A stretch of 64,000 bases of DNA from Chryseobacterium gleum (GTDB lineage: Bacteria; Bacteroidota; Bacteroidia; Flavobacteriales; Weeksellaceae), in assembly GCF_900636535.1 (NCBI RefSeq), contig NZ_LR134289.1:4357001-4421000 (forward strand). The letters are read 5' to 3'. Positions 51,976 through 61,383 of the stretch are shown here, piece after piece. The notes under the pieces were generated by a model that made no database searches, was not told where the DNA came from, and saw only the letters and a program-made list of their open reading frames with translations. Every line of letters starts with the position of its first letter. Within the stretch, counting starts at the first letter, position 1. The position numbers were made by a program, and so were the translations under genes.

Positions 51976-52902
51976 TTATCTAAGAGCCTTAAACATCTGC
52001 TCAATAGCTTTCTTCTTTTGTTCCATATTAGGATGTACATAAAGATTTAACGTGGTGCTGATGTTGGAATGCCCTAATAGTACACTTACCGTTTTATAAT
52101 CGCAATTACTTTCAATACATCGGGTTGCGAAACTATGTCTTAACCCGTGAAATTTAAGTTCAGGCATTTTTAATTCTTTCATTAAATTTTTGTAATAGCT
52201 TCTGTAGGTTCTTGGCTCCGTTGGTTTAGCATCGTTTGTCAATACAAAGAATGATTGATTTACAATCTTTTTAAATGGTTTCAATATTCTTAATAAATCC
52301 TTACTTATCGGAATTTCACGAATAGAATTTTTAGTTTTCGGGGTATCCAGAATCAATTCCGTTCTACGAGTTCCATCCTCTATCACATAAATACGCTGGA
52401 TAGTTCTGTTAATACTGATAATTCCGTTATCGGTATCAATATCTTCCCAAGTTAAGGCACATACTTCCCCAATACGCATTCCTGCACTTAAACATATATA
52501 TACACCTAAATTTCTAAATGTAAAATGTTCTTGTATATAGTTCATTATTTTTTTCTGATCAGTCTTGGTTAGCACTTCAATATTATGCTTTTCTCGTTCA
52601 GTAGGAAACTGAATATCAAAAGGGGTATACTGTAACCATTTGTTTTTAGCTCCAAATTTCAAAATCATTTTCAGAACAATTAAAATATCCTTAATTGTTT
52701 TATGACTTAAACCCGTTTCCAATTTTTGAAAAACAAAGCTTTGAACATCAGCTTCCTCAATCGCAATTTTGTTCCCGAAATTAGGCAGTAGATGATTTTC
52801 AATCAATAGCGTATAAGCTGAGAAACTTGATTTTTTTACATACTGTTTTTTGTCTATTTTCCATAGATCGATAACTTCTGAGAGTTGTTTTTGTTCATTC
52901 AT
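51976..52902 (-). CDS. Tyrosine recombinase of the hsdS inversion system
   Basis: 308 residues. N-terminal SAM-like binding domain and C-terminal catalytic domain with Arg in MRIGEVCALTW, HGLRHSFATR, GHSNISTTL and the nucleophile Tyr in LNLYVH. It lies between hsdR and the hsdS cassettes, the usual position of the invertase that shuffles type I specificity genes. Substrates would be the inverted repeats at 52985/56403 and 54746/55875. Confidence 0.9.
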   Translation of the reverse strand: MNEQKQLSEVIDLWKIDKKQYVKKSSFSAYTLLIENHLLPNFGNKIAIEEADVQSFVFQKLETGLSHKTIKDILIVLKMILKFGAKNKWLQYTPFDIQFPTEREKHNIEVLTKTDQKKIMNYIQEHFTFRNLGVYICLSAGMRIGEVCALTWEDIDTDNGIISINRTIQRIYVIEDGTRRTELILDTPKTKNSIREIPISKDLLRILKPFKKIVNQSFFVLTNDAKPTEPRTYRSYYKNLMKELKMPELKFHGLRHSFATRCIESNCDYKTVSVLLGHSNISTTLNLYVHPNMEQKKKAIEQMFKALR

Positions 52903-52993
52903 TATAATTTAATTTTTTAAAATCTCAAAGGAAAGCAATTGAAGATTAAGGATTATTAATCTTTCGAATAGATTTGGAACTAAGGTTCCCAAT

Positions 52994-54184
52994 TTGAGAT
53001 TTCCTGAATTTACGGAGGAGTGGGAAACTAAGAAGTTGGGGGAAGTAGCAACAAATGTTATGTACGGTATGAATGCTGCTGCAACTAATTACGATGGCGA
53101 AAATCAGTATATACGAATCACAGATATCGACGAACAAACTAGATTATTTTGTCCTAATCCTTTATCATCTCCAGATGGAGAGTTAGACAATAAATACTTA
53201 TTACATAAGGGAGATATACTTTTTGCAAGGACAGGAGCGAGTGTCGGAAAGTCTTATCTATATAATGATAAGGATGGTAAGATTTACTTTGCAGGTTTTT
53301 TAATTCGTCTTAATGTGAGAGCCGAAGACCCATATTTTATTTTTTCACAAACACTGACCGAAAAATATCAAAGATGGGTACTAACAATGTCAATGCGCTC
53401 AGGGCAACCAGGAATTAATGCGGAAGAATATAAATTGTTACCAATAGTCATTCCGTCAATCCAAGAACAAGAAAAGATTTCGTCATTTCTATCCTTAATA
53501 GACTCTCGAATCCAAACCCAAAACAAAATAATTGAGGAGTTGAAATTATTAAAGATTACGATTAGTAAGAAATTATTCTCACGTCAATTGAGATTTAAAA
53601 ATGGAAACAATGAAAACTATATAGATTGGAATACTAAAAAGTTGGGAGAGGTTACAACTCTTGTAAATAAGAGAAATAAAAATAACGAAAAGCTTCCTGT
53701 TTATTCTATAAATAACAAATTAGGATTCGTTCCGCAAAGTGAGCAATTCGAGGGAGTTGATAGCGAAGATAGAGGCTACGATATTAAACTATACAAAATA
53801 ATTGACACGAACACCTTTGCCTATAATCCAGCAAGAATTAATGTGGGGTCTATTGGCTATAGTGAAAACTTAGAGAATATTATTATCAGTTCATTGTATG
53901 TTTGTTTTAAAACAGATAACACCGTAAATGACAACTTTCTATATCAATATCTAAAGACAGATTTTTTTAATAGAGAAGTTTTAAGAAATGTTGAAGGAGG
54001 AGTAAGAGATTATCTTTTCTACGACAATTTTGCGAGAATTAAATTTGGTTTACCTTGTATTGAAGAGCAAAAAAAGATTGCTGATTACCTTTCATCTATA
54101 GATTCAAAGATTGATATTGAAAGCCAACTATTGCATAAATTTGAAAAACAAAAGAGATACTTGTTAGCTAATTTATTTATATAA
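52994..54184 (+). CDS. hsdS: Silent hsdS cassette, two recognition domains, no real start
   Basis: Type I specificity subunit in reverse orientation to hsdM. The apparent TTG start is an internal Leu of the NLRFPEF segment that occurs at residue 14 of the expressed HsdS, and upstream sequence in frame reaches a stop without an ATG, so it is not translated in this orientation. Two target-recognition domains are separated by the conserved helix (IDSRIQTQNKIIEELK). Its C-terminus (RYLLANLFI) ends in a perfect 48-bp palindrome. Confidence 0.82.
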   Translation: MRFPEFTEEWETKKLGEVATNVMYGMNAAATNYDGENQYIRITDIDEQTRLFCPNPLSSPDGELDNKYLLHKGDILFARTGASVGKSYLYNDKDGKIYFAGFLIRLNVRAEDPYFIFSQTLTEKYQRWVLTMSMRSGQPGINAEEYKLLPIVIPSIQEQEKISSFLSLIDSRIQTQNKIIEELKLLKITISKKLFSRQLRFKNGNNENYIDWNTKKLGEVTTLVNKRNKNNEKLPVYSINNKLGFVPQSEQFEGVDSEDRGYDIKLYKIIDTNTFAYNPARINVGSIGYSENLENIIISSLYVCFKTDNTVNDNFLYQYLKTDFFNREVLRNVEGGVRDYLFYDNFARIKFGLPCIEEQKKIADYLSSIDSKIDIESQLLHKFEKQKRYLLANLFI

Positions 54185-54731
54185 ATAAATTAGCTAACAA
54201 GTATTGTTTCTGCTTAAGTAATAGCGTATGAATTTCAAATTCAGTTTTTATTTTATCGTCAATACTTGCTAGAAAATCTGCAACATATGTTTGTTGAATA
54301 TAATTTGGTAATTGCATTTCCATAGTCTCAATTTCGGAGATATAATGCCGTTTGTGTTCATTTGATGATAGATTTAAAAATGACAAATACTCAAATATAA
54401 ATTTTAGGTTCACATTTGGTTTCGCTGTCAGTATTTTAATTGCTGAAGATTTTACTTTGAATGGAAAATTAACAAACTTTATATCCATTGTAAAATCATC
54501 GAAAATGATACATTGACCTTTGTCATAAATACCAAATTCTTCATCGGTATATCCTAATACAAAAGCTTTATTTGCAGTTAGAACTGGAATTAGCGAAATA
54601 TCAGATGAATAATCCGTATTTGTAACCAAATATTTAGTTGGCTGTTCATAGTTTAAAGTATCCTTAACTTGAACATATTCATTTTCGTGATTAAGAATTT
54701 GTTCGTATAGTTGATAGCGAAGCGTAATCAC
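54177..54731 (-). CDS. Silent hsdS half-cassette (second recognition domain)
   Basis: 184 residues from a GTG. Only the C-terminal recognition domain and closing helix are present (FLASIDDKIKTEFEIHTLLL, ending QYLLANLFI). It lies tail to tail with the previous cassette through the palindrome at 54157-54204. It becomes functional only when recombined behind a first recognition domain. Confidence 0.8.
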   Translation of the reverse strand: MITLRYQLYEQILNHENEYVQVKDTLNYEQPTKYLVTNTDYSSDISLIPVLTANKAFVLGYTDEEFGIYDKGQCIIFDDFTMDIKFVNFPFKVKSSAIKILTAKPNVNLKFIFEYLSFLNLSSNEHKRHYISEIETMEMQLPNYIQQTYVADFLASIDDKIKTEFEIHTLLLKQKQYLLANLFI

Positions 54732-54745
54732 ATAGGAAATAAAAT

Positions 54746-55287
54746 CCTTAATTAAAGGGCTTTGTCAGAAGCTAATTCTAAATCAAGTACCAAATAAGAA
54801 AATAAATAATTGTGTTTCTTCCTATTCATCATCATTAACAGAATCCGATGTAATTGATAAAAATGGGATTTACCCAGTTTATGGAGCTACAGGTATTATT
54901 GCATTTACGGAAAATCCTCAAATTAATGAAGATGCAATTTTAATAATCAAAGATGGATCTGGAGTTGGAAAGGTTCAATACGCATCAGATAAGTTTTCGG
55001 TTATTGGTACTTTGAACTATCTGACTGTAAAACCAGATGTTAATTTGAAATATATTTTTTTCTGTTTAAAATACTTCAACTTTGAGAAATACAAAGTTGG
55101 TTCTGGGATTCCACATATCTATTTCAAAGATTATGGAGAAACATTTATTTATTGCCCCCCTTTGGAAGAACAAAATAAAATAGAAAGTTTATTATCTTCA
55201 ATCGATTCAAAAATTAATATCGAAACTCAATATATAAAAGAGCTGAAGGAACAGAAAACGTTTTTATTTCAACAAATGTTTGTATAA
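54746..55287 (+). CDS. Silent hsdS half-cassette (alternative second recognition domain)
   Basis: The open frame extends from the shared 25-bp repeat at 54746-54770 through LIKGLCQKLILNQ, YPVYGATGIIAFTENP and LLSSIDSKINIETQYIKEL to FQQMFV; no start codon precedes the domain (the first ATG, at 55012, is internal). The same 25-bp repeat sits inverted in the expressed hsdS, so inversion would swap second domains. Confidence 0.8.
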
Positions 55288-55291
55288 AAAT

Positions 55292-56491
55292 CTATACAAA
55301 CATTTGATTCAGAAGGTATTTTTTTTGATTTTCAAACTGTGTTAAAATTGCTTCTTCGGTTTGGATTTTTTGATCAATATTATTTAACAATGATGCAATA
55401 TTTTCTACTTCCTTTTCATCGGTTGGTAAAAAAATCGTATTATCTAAAAATCTTTGGTTGGTAATATTTATAGTATTTTTTGCACCTTTCTGCACTAGAC
55501 TATGCAGGTAGTTATTAGCATTGATCGGACTATTGAAATAATAGTGGAGAATATTTCCAATACATACATTTTTGGGTTCATAAACTCCATATAGTGGAGA
55601 AACTGCAACATTTTCACTAATAAAACTTTGTTTTATTATTCCATACGGAAATTCACCCGTTGGACTTTTAGTATAAACAACATCGCCAAAATGTACTACA
55701 TTGTAATTAGTTGTATTTTTTGACGCAAAAGAACGCCCAAGATATTCTATTTGATTAATAACACCTTTACTAACCGAAACAGAAAAAATTGGCAAATTGT
55801 CTTTATTCGTTTCTTTACGTTCAGTAAGTATATTTCGTAAATATTGTTTTTCCCATTGTTTGTTATTTGCTAAATTCTGACAAAGCCCTTTAATTAAGGT
55901 TTCTAATTGTTCAATTATTTTGTTTTGGGTTTGAATTCTTTCGTCAATTAAAGCCAAAAATGAAGAAATTCTATTTTGCTCATTGAGCTTTGGCAGACTT
56001 AAAGAAAGAGAAGCTAGTTGACTTGAATATAGATGTACTACGGAAATACCTTGTGCTAAATTAGCTATTTCCATTTTCTTTTTACTGTTTAGATAATAAG
56101 ACAAAAAGATTCCATTAATATTAGTCTTAATAATATTCAAATCACCCCCTAGTGCAATGCCAGATTTCAAGACACAGGAAGCTGTTGCAATATCGATTGT
56201 TGTTTCGCCAGAAGCAGGAATTATGACGTCATTCTTTTCACTTAAGACTAAAGTCGATGGATTTACATTAGTCTTGGATTTTATCTCGTTGATAACCTCT
56301 CTATAATGCGTATAGAGTTCGCCATATCTTATACATTCAATAATTCCATTTTCTTCTATATCACTTTTAGAAATTCCCTTTCCCTTTGAAAACGTAGCAA
56401 TCTCCCCCAACTTCTTAGTTTCCCACTCCTCCATAAATTCAGGAAATCTCAAATTGGGAACGTTACCTACTTTTAATTTTTTATTTATCAT
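55292..56491 (-). CDS. hsdS: Type I restriction specificity subunit, expressed allele
   Basis: 399 residues. Starts MINKKLKVGNVPNLRFPEF, 47 bases after hsdM on the same strand, so this is the currently expressed copy. Two target-recognition domains (about 25-180 and 225-380) with the spacer helix LIDERIQTQNKIIEQLETLI between, and a terminal helix ending NQMFV. Inverted-repeat matches to the silent cassettes occur at its start (56403-56461), at the domain boundary (55875-55899) and at its end (55273-55306). Confidence 0.92.
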   Translation of the reverse strand: MINKKLKVGNVPNLRFPEFMEEWETKKLGEIATFSKGKGISKSDIEENGIIECIRYGELYTHYREVINEIKSKTNVNPSTLVLSEKNDVIIPASGETTIDIATASCVLKSGIALGGDLNIIKTNINGIFLSYYLNSKKKMEIANLAQGISVVHLYSSQLASLSLSLPKLNEQNRISSFLALIDERIQTQNKIIEQLETLIKGLCQNLANNKQWEKQYLRNILTERKETNKDNLPIFSVSVSKGVINQIEYLGRSFASKNTTNYNVVHFGDVVYTKSPTGEFPYGIIKQSFISENVAVSPLYGVYEPKNVCIGNILHYYFNSPINANNYLHSLVQKGAKNTINITNQRFLDNTIFLPTDEKEVENIASLLNNIDQKIQTEEAILTQFENQKKYLLNQMFV

Positions 56492-56538
56492 CTCGATGAT
56501 TCAATTTTCGTTAGTAAAAACATTAAGGATGTAAAAAA

Positions 56539-58089
56539 TTAAAAAACAAGTCCCAATTCTTTGAAATACACGTCGATTTCTTTGTCCAGTTCTGCTCGTT
56601 TTGCTTCTAAAGATTTGATTTCCTGCATTACGGCTTGGATATCGATTTCTTCTTCGGCTTCAAAAGTGTCCACATATCTTGGAATATTAAGATTGTAGTC
56701 ATTCTCTTCAACTTCTTTCAAAGTAGCTAAGTGACTGTATTTTTCAATAGTCGTTCTGTTACGATAGGTTTCAACAATCTTATCAATATGTTCTTCCCGC
56801 AACATATTTTGGTTCTTTACCTTTTCAAATTCCTTACTAGCATCGATAAATAAAATATGGTCAGGATCTTCCTTACACTTTTTAAACACCAGAATACAAG
56901 TCGGAATACTGGTTCCGTAGAAAATATTGGCAGGCAAGCCGATGACTGCATCCAAATAATTTTTCTGTTCAATCAGGTATTTACGGATGTGTAATTCTGC
57001 TGCTCCACGGAACAACACACCATGAGGAAGAACAATAGCCATTGTTCCATTCTCTGCCAAATGATAAATCATGTGTTGCACAAATGCAAAGTCAGCCTTG
57101 CTTGATGGTGCTAATTTTCCATATTGACTAAAACGGTCATCGTTTAAAAATAATGGATTGGCACTCCATTTCGCTGAAAAAGGAGGATTTGCGACAATTG
57201 CTTCAAATGGCATATCGTTTAAATGCTGTGGATGTTCTAGTGTATCCTCTTGTTTTATATCGAACTGACGATAATGCACTCCATGCAAGATCATATTCAT
57301 GCGAGCAAGATTGTACGTTGTACGGTTCATTTCTTGTCCGTAGAAATTATTGACATCTTTTACTTCTCTTGCAACACGTAATAGTAATGATCCTGAACCA
57401 CAAGTTGGGTCATATACCGATTTTAAACGATTTTTACCTGTTGTAACAATTTTTGCAAGAATTTTGGATACTTCTTGAGGCGTATAAAACTCTCCCGCTT
57501 TTTTTCCTGCACCGCTGGCAAACTGACCGATCAAATACTCATAAGCATCTCCTAAAACATCCAATTCTGTATCATTCAATTTGAAGTCAATTTCATCGAG
57601 ATGCTTTAGAACTTTTACAATAAGTGTATTTCTAGCATCAGCAGTTCTACCCAGATTATTACTATTCAAATCCATATCAGAGAACAAGTCCTCAAAGTCT
57701 TCTTCACTTTGTGTACCCATTGTACTGAGCTGGATATTGGTCAGGATTTTTTGTAAATCTTCAAGAATAAAATTGTTATCACCTCTTTTGGTAATTTCGC
57801 TAAATAGCTCAGAAGGTTTTAAAAAATACCCTAATGTTTCCAGAGCTTCTTCTCGAATGGCTTCAATATATTCTAAACCTTTAGGCGTATCTTCTTTGAT
57901 ATCTCTGAATTGAATTTGATCTTCTTCCAAAATGGAATTTGCATAGATTTCCATTTTTTCAGCCAAGTATTTATAAAAAATAAATCCCAAAATATAATCT
58001 CGGAATTCATCGGCGTTCATTTTTCCACGTAATGTATTGGCTATATTCCAGAGCTGTTGCTCTAATATTTTCTTCTGTTCTTCTGACAT
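56539..58089 (-). CDS. hsdM: Type I restriction modification methylase, M subunit
   Basis: 516 residues. N-terminal helical HsdM domain, then the N6-adenine methylase: SAM-binding DPTCGSGSLLLRV near residue 230 and catalytic ANPPFSAKW near 305. The C-terminal helix (IQAVMQEIKSLEAKRAELDK) contacts HsdS. First gene of the hsdM-hsdS pair. Confidence 0.94.
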   Translation of the reverse strand: MSEEQKKILEQQLWNIANTLRGKMNADEFRDYILGFIFYKYLAEKMEIYANSILEEDQIQFRDIKEDTPKGLEYIEAIREEALETLGYFLKPSELFSEITKRGDNNFILEDLQKILTNIQLSTMGTQSEEDFEDLFSDMDLNSNNLGRTADARNTLIVKVLKHLDEIDFKLNDTELDVLGDAYEYLIGQFASGAGKKAGEFYTPQEVSKILAKIVTTGKNRLKSVYDPTCGSGSLLLRVAREVKDVNNFYGQEMNRTTYNLARMNMILHGVHYRQFDIKQEDTLEHPQHLNDMPFEAIVANPPFSAKWSANPLFLNDDRFSQYGKLAPSSKADFAFVQHMIYHLAENGTMAIVLPHGVLFRGAAELHIRKYLIEQKNYLDAVIGLPANIFYGTSIPTCILVFKKCKEDPDHILFIDASKEFEKVKNQNMLREEHIDKIVETYRNRTTIEKYSHLATLKEVEENDYNLNIPRYVDTFEAEEEIDIQAVMQEIKSLEAKRAELDKEIDVYFKELGLVF

Positions 58090-58352
58090 TGAAATAAGCG
58101 TTATTTGATTAGGGATTTTTAATCCTTAAGAATCCACTAAAATAGTAAACTTTTAGCTACTAAACATTATTTAGGCTGTAAAAAAGGTAGTTGTTTGAAT
58201 AGACAAATTTGGTTTAGAAAATTTTGAAAATGCATTTGTTACAAGTAATACTAGAAGAAATCAGCTATTTCTTTCTATAAGAATTTAAAGAACATTTTTT
58301 TCTCTTTCGTTTTATTCATCTGTTTTTGACAAGGATATCTTAGAAGTATTTT

Positions 58353-59192
58353 TTATAAATCTTTGTCCATATATTCTTCCAAAGAAGATTTCAGTTGGTC
58401 TAAAAATGCTGTTCGGGATCCAGCACGATATTTCATTCGGTGGAAAGAATGATGCAAATCTCCTAAAGAAATTTGAAACATTCTTTCTAAAGCCAAACTG
58501 ATTTTGCGTATACCTATTTTACCATTAGAAAGAGAGCTATTTGCGTAAAGAGCATAAATCAGTTCTATCAAGGCATTTTTGGTATCCGTCCAAAGGATGC
58601 TATCAGATATATCCCTCGCAGAAAAATCTGCCATTTCATCATCATTGATTTTTTGGAGAATGTAGGTATAGAGTAGTTCATTGGCTATTATCCGAGCCAC
58701 TTTGTTATCATAATAAGTTGAAAACAGAGGGTCAATTTCAAAGACAAAACTGTTCAAACCATCGTGGAAATTGATGTTGCCTAACCTAAAGTAAGTTTCA
58801 TCACGATCGGTTCTTCCTGAACGGTAATATCTGTAAAAATCTGAATTGTAGATATGCTCCCTGTATTCCTGTTTTAATTCCTTCAACTGTTCCAAAAAAT
58901 AACTCGCATACATTTTCCCACCATCAACAGGGCAAGCTGTCTGTATGCGAAATATCTTATTGTGATAAATGAGCTTGGAGAGAATATATGGCTTGATATT
59001 GCGAAAGAAATTGATCTCCTCCCAATGGTTTTTAAAACCTTGCTTTGTAACATCCTCTCGTATAGACCATAAGTATTCTTTTAGGTATATAGTCATTTGA
59101 TATGCTTCATCAATTGCATTAGGTGCAGACAGCGAAATAGCATTTTCTTTTCGCTGTATCTTTGAGATAATATGATTTAATGAAGATATCAT
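58353..59192 (-). CDS. RteC-domain protein
   Basis: 279 residues. Matches the RteC family of Bacteroides conjugative transposons: IYNSDFYRYYRSGRTDRDE, YFRLGNINFHDGLNSFVFEI, STYYDNKVARIIANELLYTY and a C-terminal helical region (SDILWTDTKNALIELIYALYA-like). RteC regulates excision and transfer genes of CTnDOT-type elements. It marks the DNA from here rightward as part of such an element; the left boundary is not identified. The gap 58090-58352 shows only A/T-rich sequence. Confidence 0.85.
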   Translation of the reverse strand: MISSLNHIISKIQRKENAISLSAPNAIDEAYQMTIYLKEYLWSIREDVTKQGFKNHWEEINFFRNIKPYILSKLIYHNKIFRIQTACPVDGGKMYASYFLEQLKELKQEYREHIYNSDFYRYYRSGRTDRDETYFRLGNINFHDGLNSFVFEIDPLFSTYYDNKVARIIANELLYTYILQKINDDEMADFSARDISDSILWTDTKNALIELIYALYANSSLSNGKIGIRKISLALERMFQISLGDLHHSFHRMKYRAGSRTAFLDQLKSSLEEYMDKDL

Positions 59193-59330
59193 TCAGTTTA
59201 TATAATGGATAACTTGCAAACGCTAAAACAAAAGATAATGTCCATCTATTTCACAATTTCTTTAAACTCATTTCTGTCTTGTTATTACAAATAAAAATTC
59301 AGGAATCGGTTCAACTCCTGTTTTCCAGGG

Positions 59331-59855
59331 CTATAGGTTCGTTTTTATTCCTTCTTTAGCTAGATGTAGCTGAACAAAACCGTTTTTAAGTATCTGTTCT
59401 TTATACTTAAATTTTGAATGTAACTCGCTGTTGTTTCCTAAAATAGCTCCAGCTCCAGTGATTATTGGGTTAACGTTAAAATAAATATCTGTAACCAAAT
59501 CTTTGTCTATAAATGCATTGAAAGTACCTGCTCCGCCTCCAATGGCAATTTCCTGCACATCTTTTCCAGACATATATTCAACTGCCTCCTCCGGACTACT
59601 TACGGTCTTGTAGCCATCAACTGTATAAGGTTTATCAGACAATATGATGATTTCTACCCCTTTAAAAAGCTCTTTTACTTCTTTTGGGAATTTTAGAAAA
59701 TTTTCAAAGGTTTTCAATCCTATCACAATGTTACCAACTTGTCTTACAAATTGCACGTAAAATTCCATAGCTTCTGGTGGTAACTGATGATGAGGATTAT
59801 CAGCTATTAAAATTCTTCCATTAGCCGAAATGTTTGCTATTACTGTTACTTTCAT
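59331..59855 (-). CDS. RibD C-terminal/dihydrofolate-reductase-like protein
   Basis: 174 residues of the RibD-C/DHFR-like fold: VTVIANISANGRILIADNP, IVIGLKTFENFL, IAIGGGAGTFNAFIDKDL and YFNVNPIITGAGAILG. Members reduce pterin- or flavin-pathway substrates, but many element-borne copies are of unknown use. Divergent from the HxlR regulator, 86 bases away. Confidence 0.85.
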   Translation of the reverse strand: MKVTVIANISANGRILIADNPHHQLPPEAMEFYVQFVRQVGNIVIGLKTFENFLKFPKEVKELFKGVEIIILSDKPYTVDGYKTVSSPEEAVEYMSGKDVQEIAIGGGAGTFNAFIDKDLVTDIYFNVNPIITGAGAILGNNSELHSKFKYKEQILKNGFVQLHLAKEGIKTNL

Positions 59856-59941
59856 AATGAATTATATTATTTCTGACTACAAAACTATCAGATATTCGAT
59901 TTATATTTGTTATTCATTACCTTTAGGAAAGTAACTATTTT

Positions 59942-60289
59942 ATGGAAGATAAAAAAAATAACATCAATAAAGAAAGCATATTGGCGTTAAAAGATGGCAT
60001 TGAACTGTTGAGTGGCAAATGGAAATTTTGTATCCTGCACAATTTGCAGAACTATGGTACAATGAGGTTTAAAGATTTGCAAGAAATGGCTCTGGGAATA
60101 TCACCAAAAGTTCTATCTAAAGAGCTTCAGGAATTGGAAGATAATTTATTGATTACCCGAACGGTTAATAATACCAAACCTGTTACCGTTTCTTATGCAC
60201 TTACCGCACACGCCAAAGAAACTGAAACAGTTGTCAATGCTTTAATTGATTTTGGACTAAAGCATAGAAAGAAGATAAAAGGGAAATAG
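59942..60289 (+). CDS. HxlR family transcriptional regulator
   Basis: 115 residues with the HxlR winged helix: LLSGKWKFCILHNLQNYGTM, FKDLQEMALGISPKVLSKEL, ELEDNLLITRTV and the wing VTVSYALTAHA. It most likely controls the divergent reductase-like gene. Family members respond to reactive electrophiles or thiol stress. Confidence 0.9.
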   Translation: MEDKKNNINKESILALKDGIELLSGKWKFCILHNLQNYGTMRFKDLQEMALGISPKVLSKELQELEDNLLITRTVNNTKPVTVSYALTAHAKETETVVNALIDFGLKHRKKIKGK

Positions 60290-60381
60290 TTTTTCTATAT
60301 TGAGTTCAGTTTGTCATTTCTGAAAAAATATTCAGGCAATAGAACAATTGCCTATCTATATAACGGATAAGTTCTTCTTCG

Positions 60382-60990
60382 TTATAGTGTTCTTTTCTTG
60401 CATTTGATTAAGTAAAACGGATAGTTTTCTGTCACTTCGGTTATTTCAAGAAGTCCTGTATCGGCAAATTCTTCTTCAATGGTTTGCCTATCATAAAAGA
60501 AGATTTTAACTCCACCAAACATTTCATAACGATCTTTGCCTATTAGCGTTCCTTGTCCATAACTTTGAGCGTCCTTAGTTATTGCTGTAAAAATGATTAA
60601 TCCATCTTTGGTCAATTGACTAAAACAGTCTTGGATCAATTTTGCTCTTTCGTCCTTATCCAACAAGTAAATTAAACCGTAGCAAAATATTCCGTCATAT
60701 AAATTGTTGTCAAAAGGCATATCTGTAACAGAACCGTGATAAATTTTCAATCCGCTTCCAAAATGTTTTTGAGCCAAATCAATGGCTGTCTGCGAGATTT
60801 CAATACCTGTTACGGTCATTCCCTTCTCAATAAAAATTTGTGCATTACGTCCATACCCAATTCCTGGGATAAGGACATTCTTGATATTATGTTCAAGAAA
60901 AATGTCCTTTGTCAAAACGGCAGATTTTGCAGGTTCTAAGCCCCACATTTCTTGTTTGTCTTTAAATGCTTCTTCCCAAAATTCTGTCAT
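60382..60990 (-). CDS. Class I SAM-dependent methyltransferase
   Basis: 202 residues. SAM-binding motif I VLIPGIGYGRNAQIF, motif II VTGIEIS, later YDGIFCYGLIYLL and a C-terminal region resembling thiopurine/tellurite-type methyltransferases (FWEEAFKDKQEMWGLEPA). Substrate unknown; a detoxification role is plausible for cargo of a conjugative element. It ends 8 bases from the next gene, so the two form an operon. Confidence 0.85.
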   Translation of the reverse strand: MTEFWEEAFKDKQEMWGLEPAKSAVLTKDIFLEHNIKNVLIPGIGYGRNAQIFIEKGMTVTGIEISQTAIDLAQKHFGSGLKIYHGSVTDMPFDNNLYDGIFCYGLIYLLDKDERAKLIQDCFSQLTKDGLIIFTAITKDAQSYGQGTLIGKDRYEMFGGVKIFFYDRQTIEEEFADTGLLEITEVTENYPFYLIKCKKRTL

Positions 60991-60998
60991 ATTCTTTA

Positions 60999-61274
60999 TT
61001 ATTTACAGACTTTATCTTCTAAAATATCGCACATAAACCCCGATTGCTTTATGATTGAAATTATATTTTCTGAATTTATTTCGTTGTCTTCAACTCGTAA
61101 AATCGTATGTCCACAAGGATAAGGTAATTCGGTTTCGCATAAATCAAAATTGATTTTCAATTTTGGAAAACTGCTTTCAAGTATTTGTACAATGCGTTCT
61201 GCCTGAATTTTGCTTTTGATATTTGTAGTGAAAACTTCTATTCCATCAAATTTTAAGGTTTTTTCTGCTGTCAT
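60999..61274 (-). CDS. Small ferredoxin-fold protein under Fur-type control
   Basis: 91 residues from the ATG at 61274 (an upstream in-frame ATG at 61295 would add seven). Predicted beta-alpha-beta repeats (VFTTNIKSKIQAERIVQIL, TILRVEDNEINSENIISIIK) recall heavy-metal-associated domains, but the CxxC is absent; cysteines at CETELPYPC and MC/VC ends could bind metal. Expressed divergently from the Fur-family gene across a shared palindrome. Family not recognised. Confidence 0.65.
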   Translation of the reverse strand: MTAEKTLKFDGIEVFTTNIKSKIQAERIVQILESSFPKLKINFDLCETELPYPCGHTILRVEDNEINSENIISIIKQSGFMCDILEDKVCK

Positions 61275-61334
61275 TTTATTCAAATCTTTTGGCAAAGATA
61301 AAAAAGTTTCTATTATTGCGACAATGTAGCAATA

Positions 61335-61361
61335 AGTTAATGCAAATTATTTGCATTAACT
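61335..61361. promoter_or_regulatory. Perfect 27-bp palindrome, probable Fur-family operator
   Basis: AGTTAATGCAAAT-T-ATTTGCATTAACT, 13 bp on each side of one base, between the small ferredoxin-fold gene and the Fur-family gene. It overlaps TAACTTTG (61357-61364), the -7 box of the latter, so it should mediate autoregulation and control of the divergent operon. Confidence 0.8.
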
Positions 61362-61383
61362 TTGCCAAAGAGAAATAGTAGAT

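Noticed and set aside
59300..59345. tRNA-3'-end-like sequence (GGTTCAACTCC) between the RteC and reductase-like genes
   Set aside because: Stems do not extend beyond two pairs and no 5' half is present. An attachment-site scar is possible, but no matching repeat was found.
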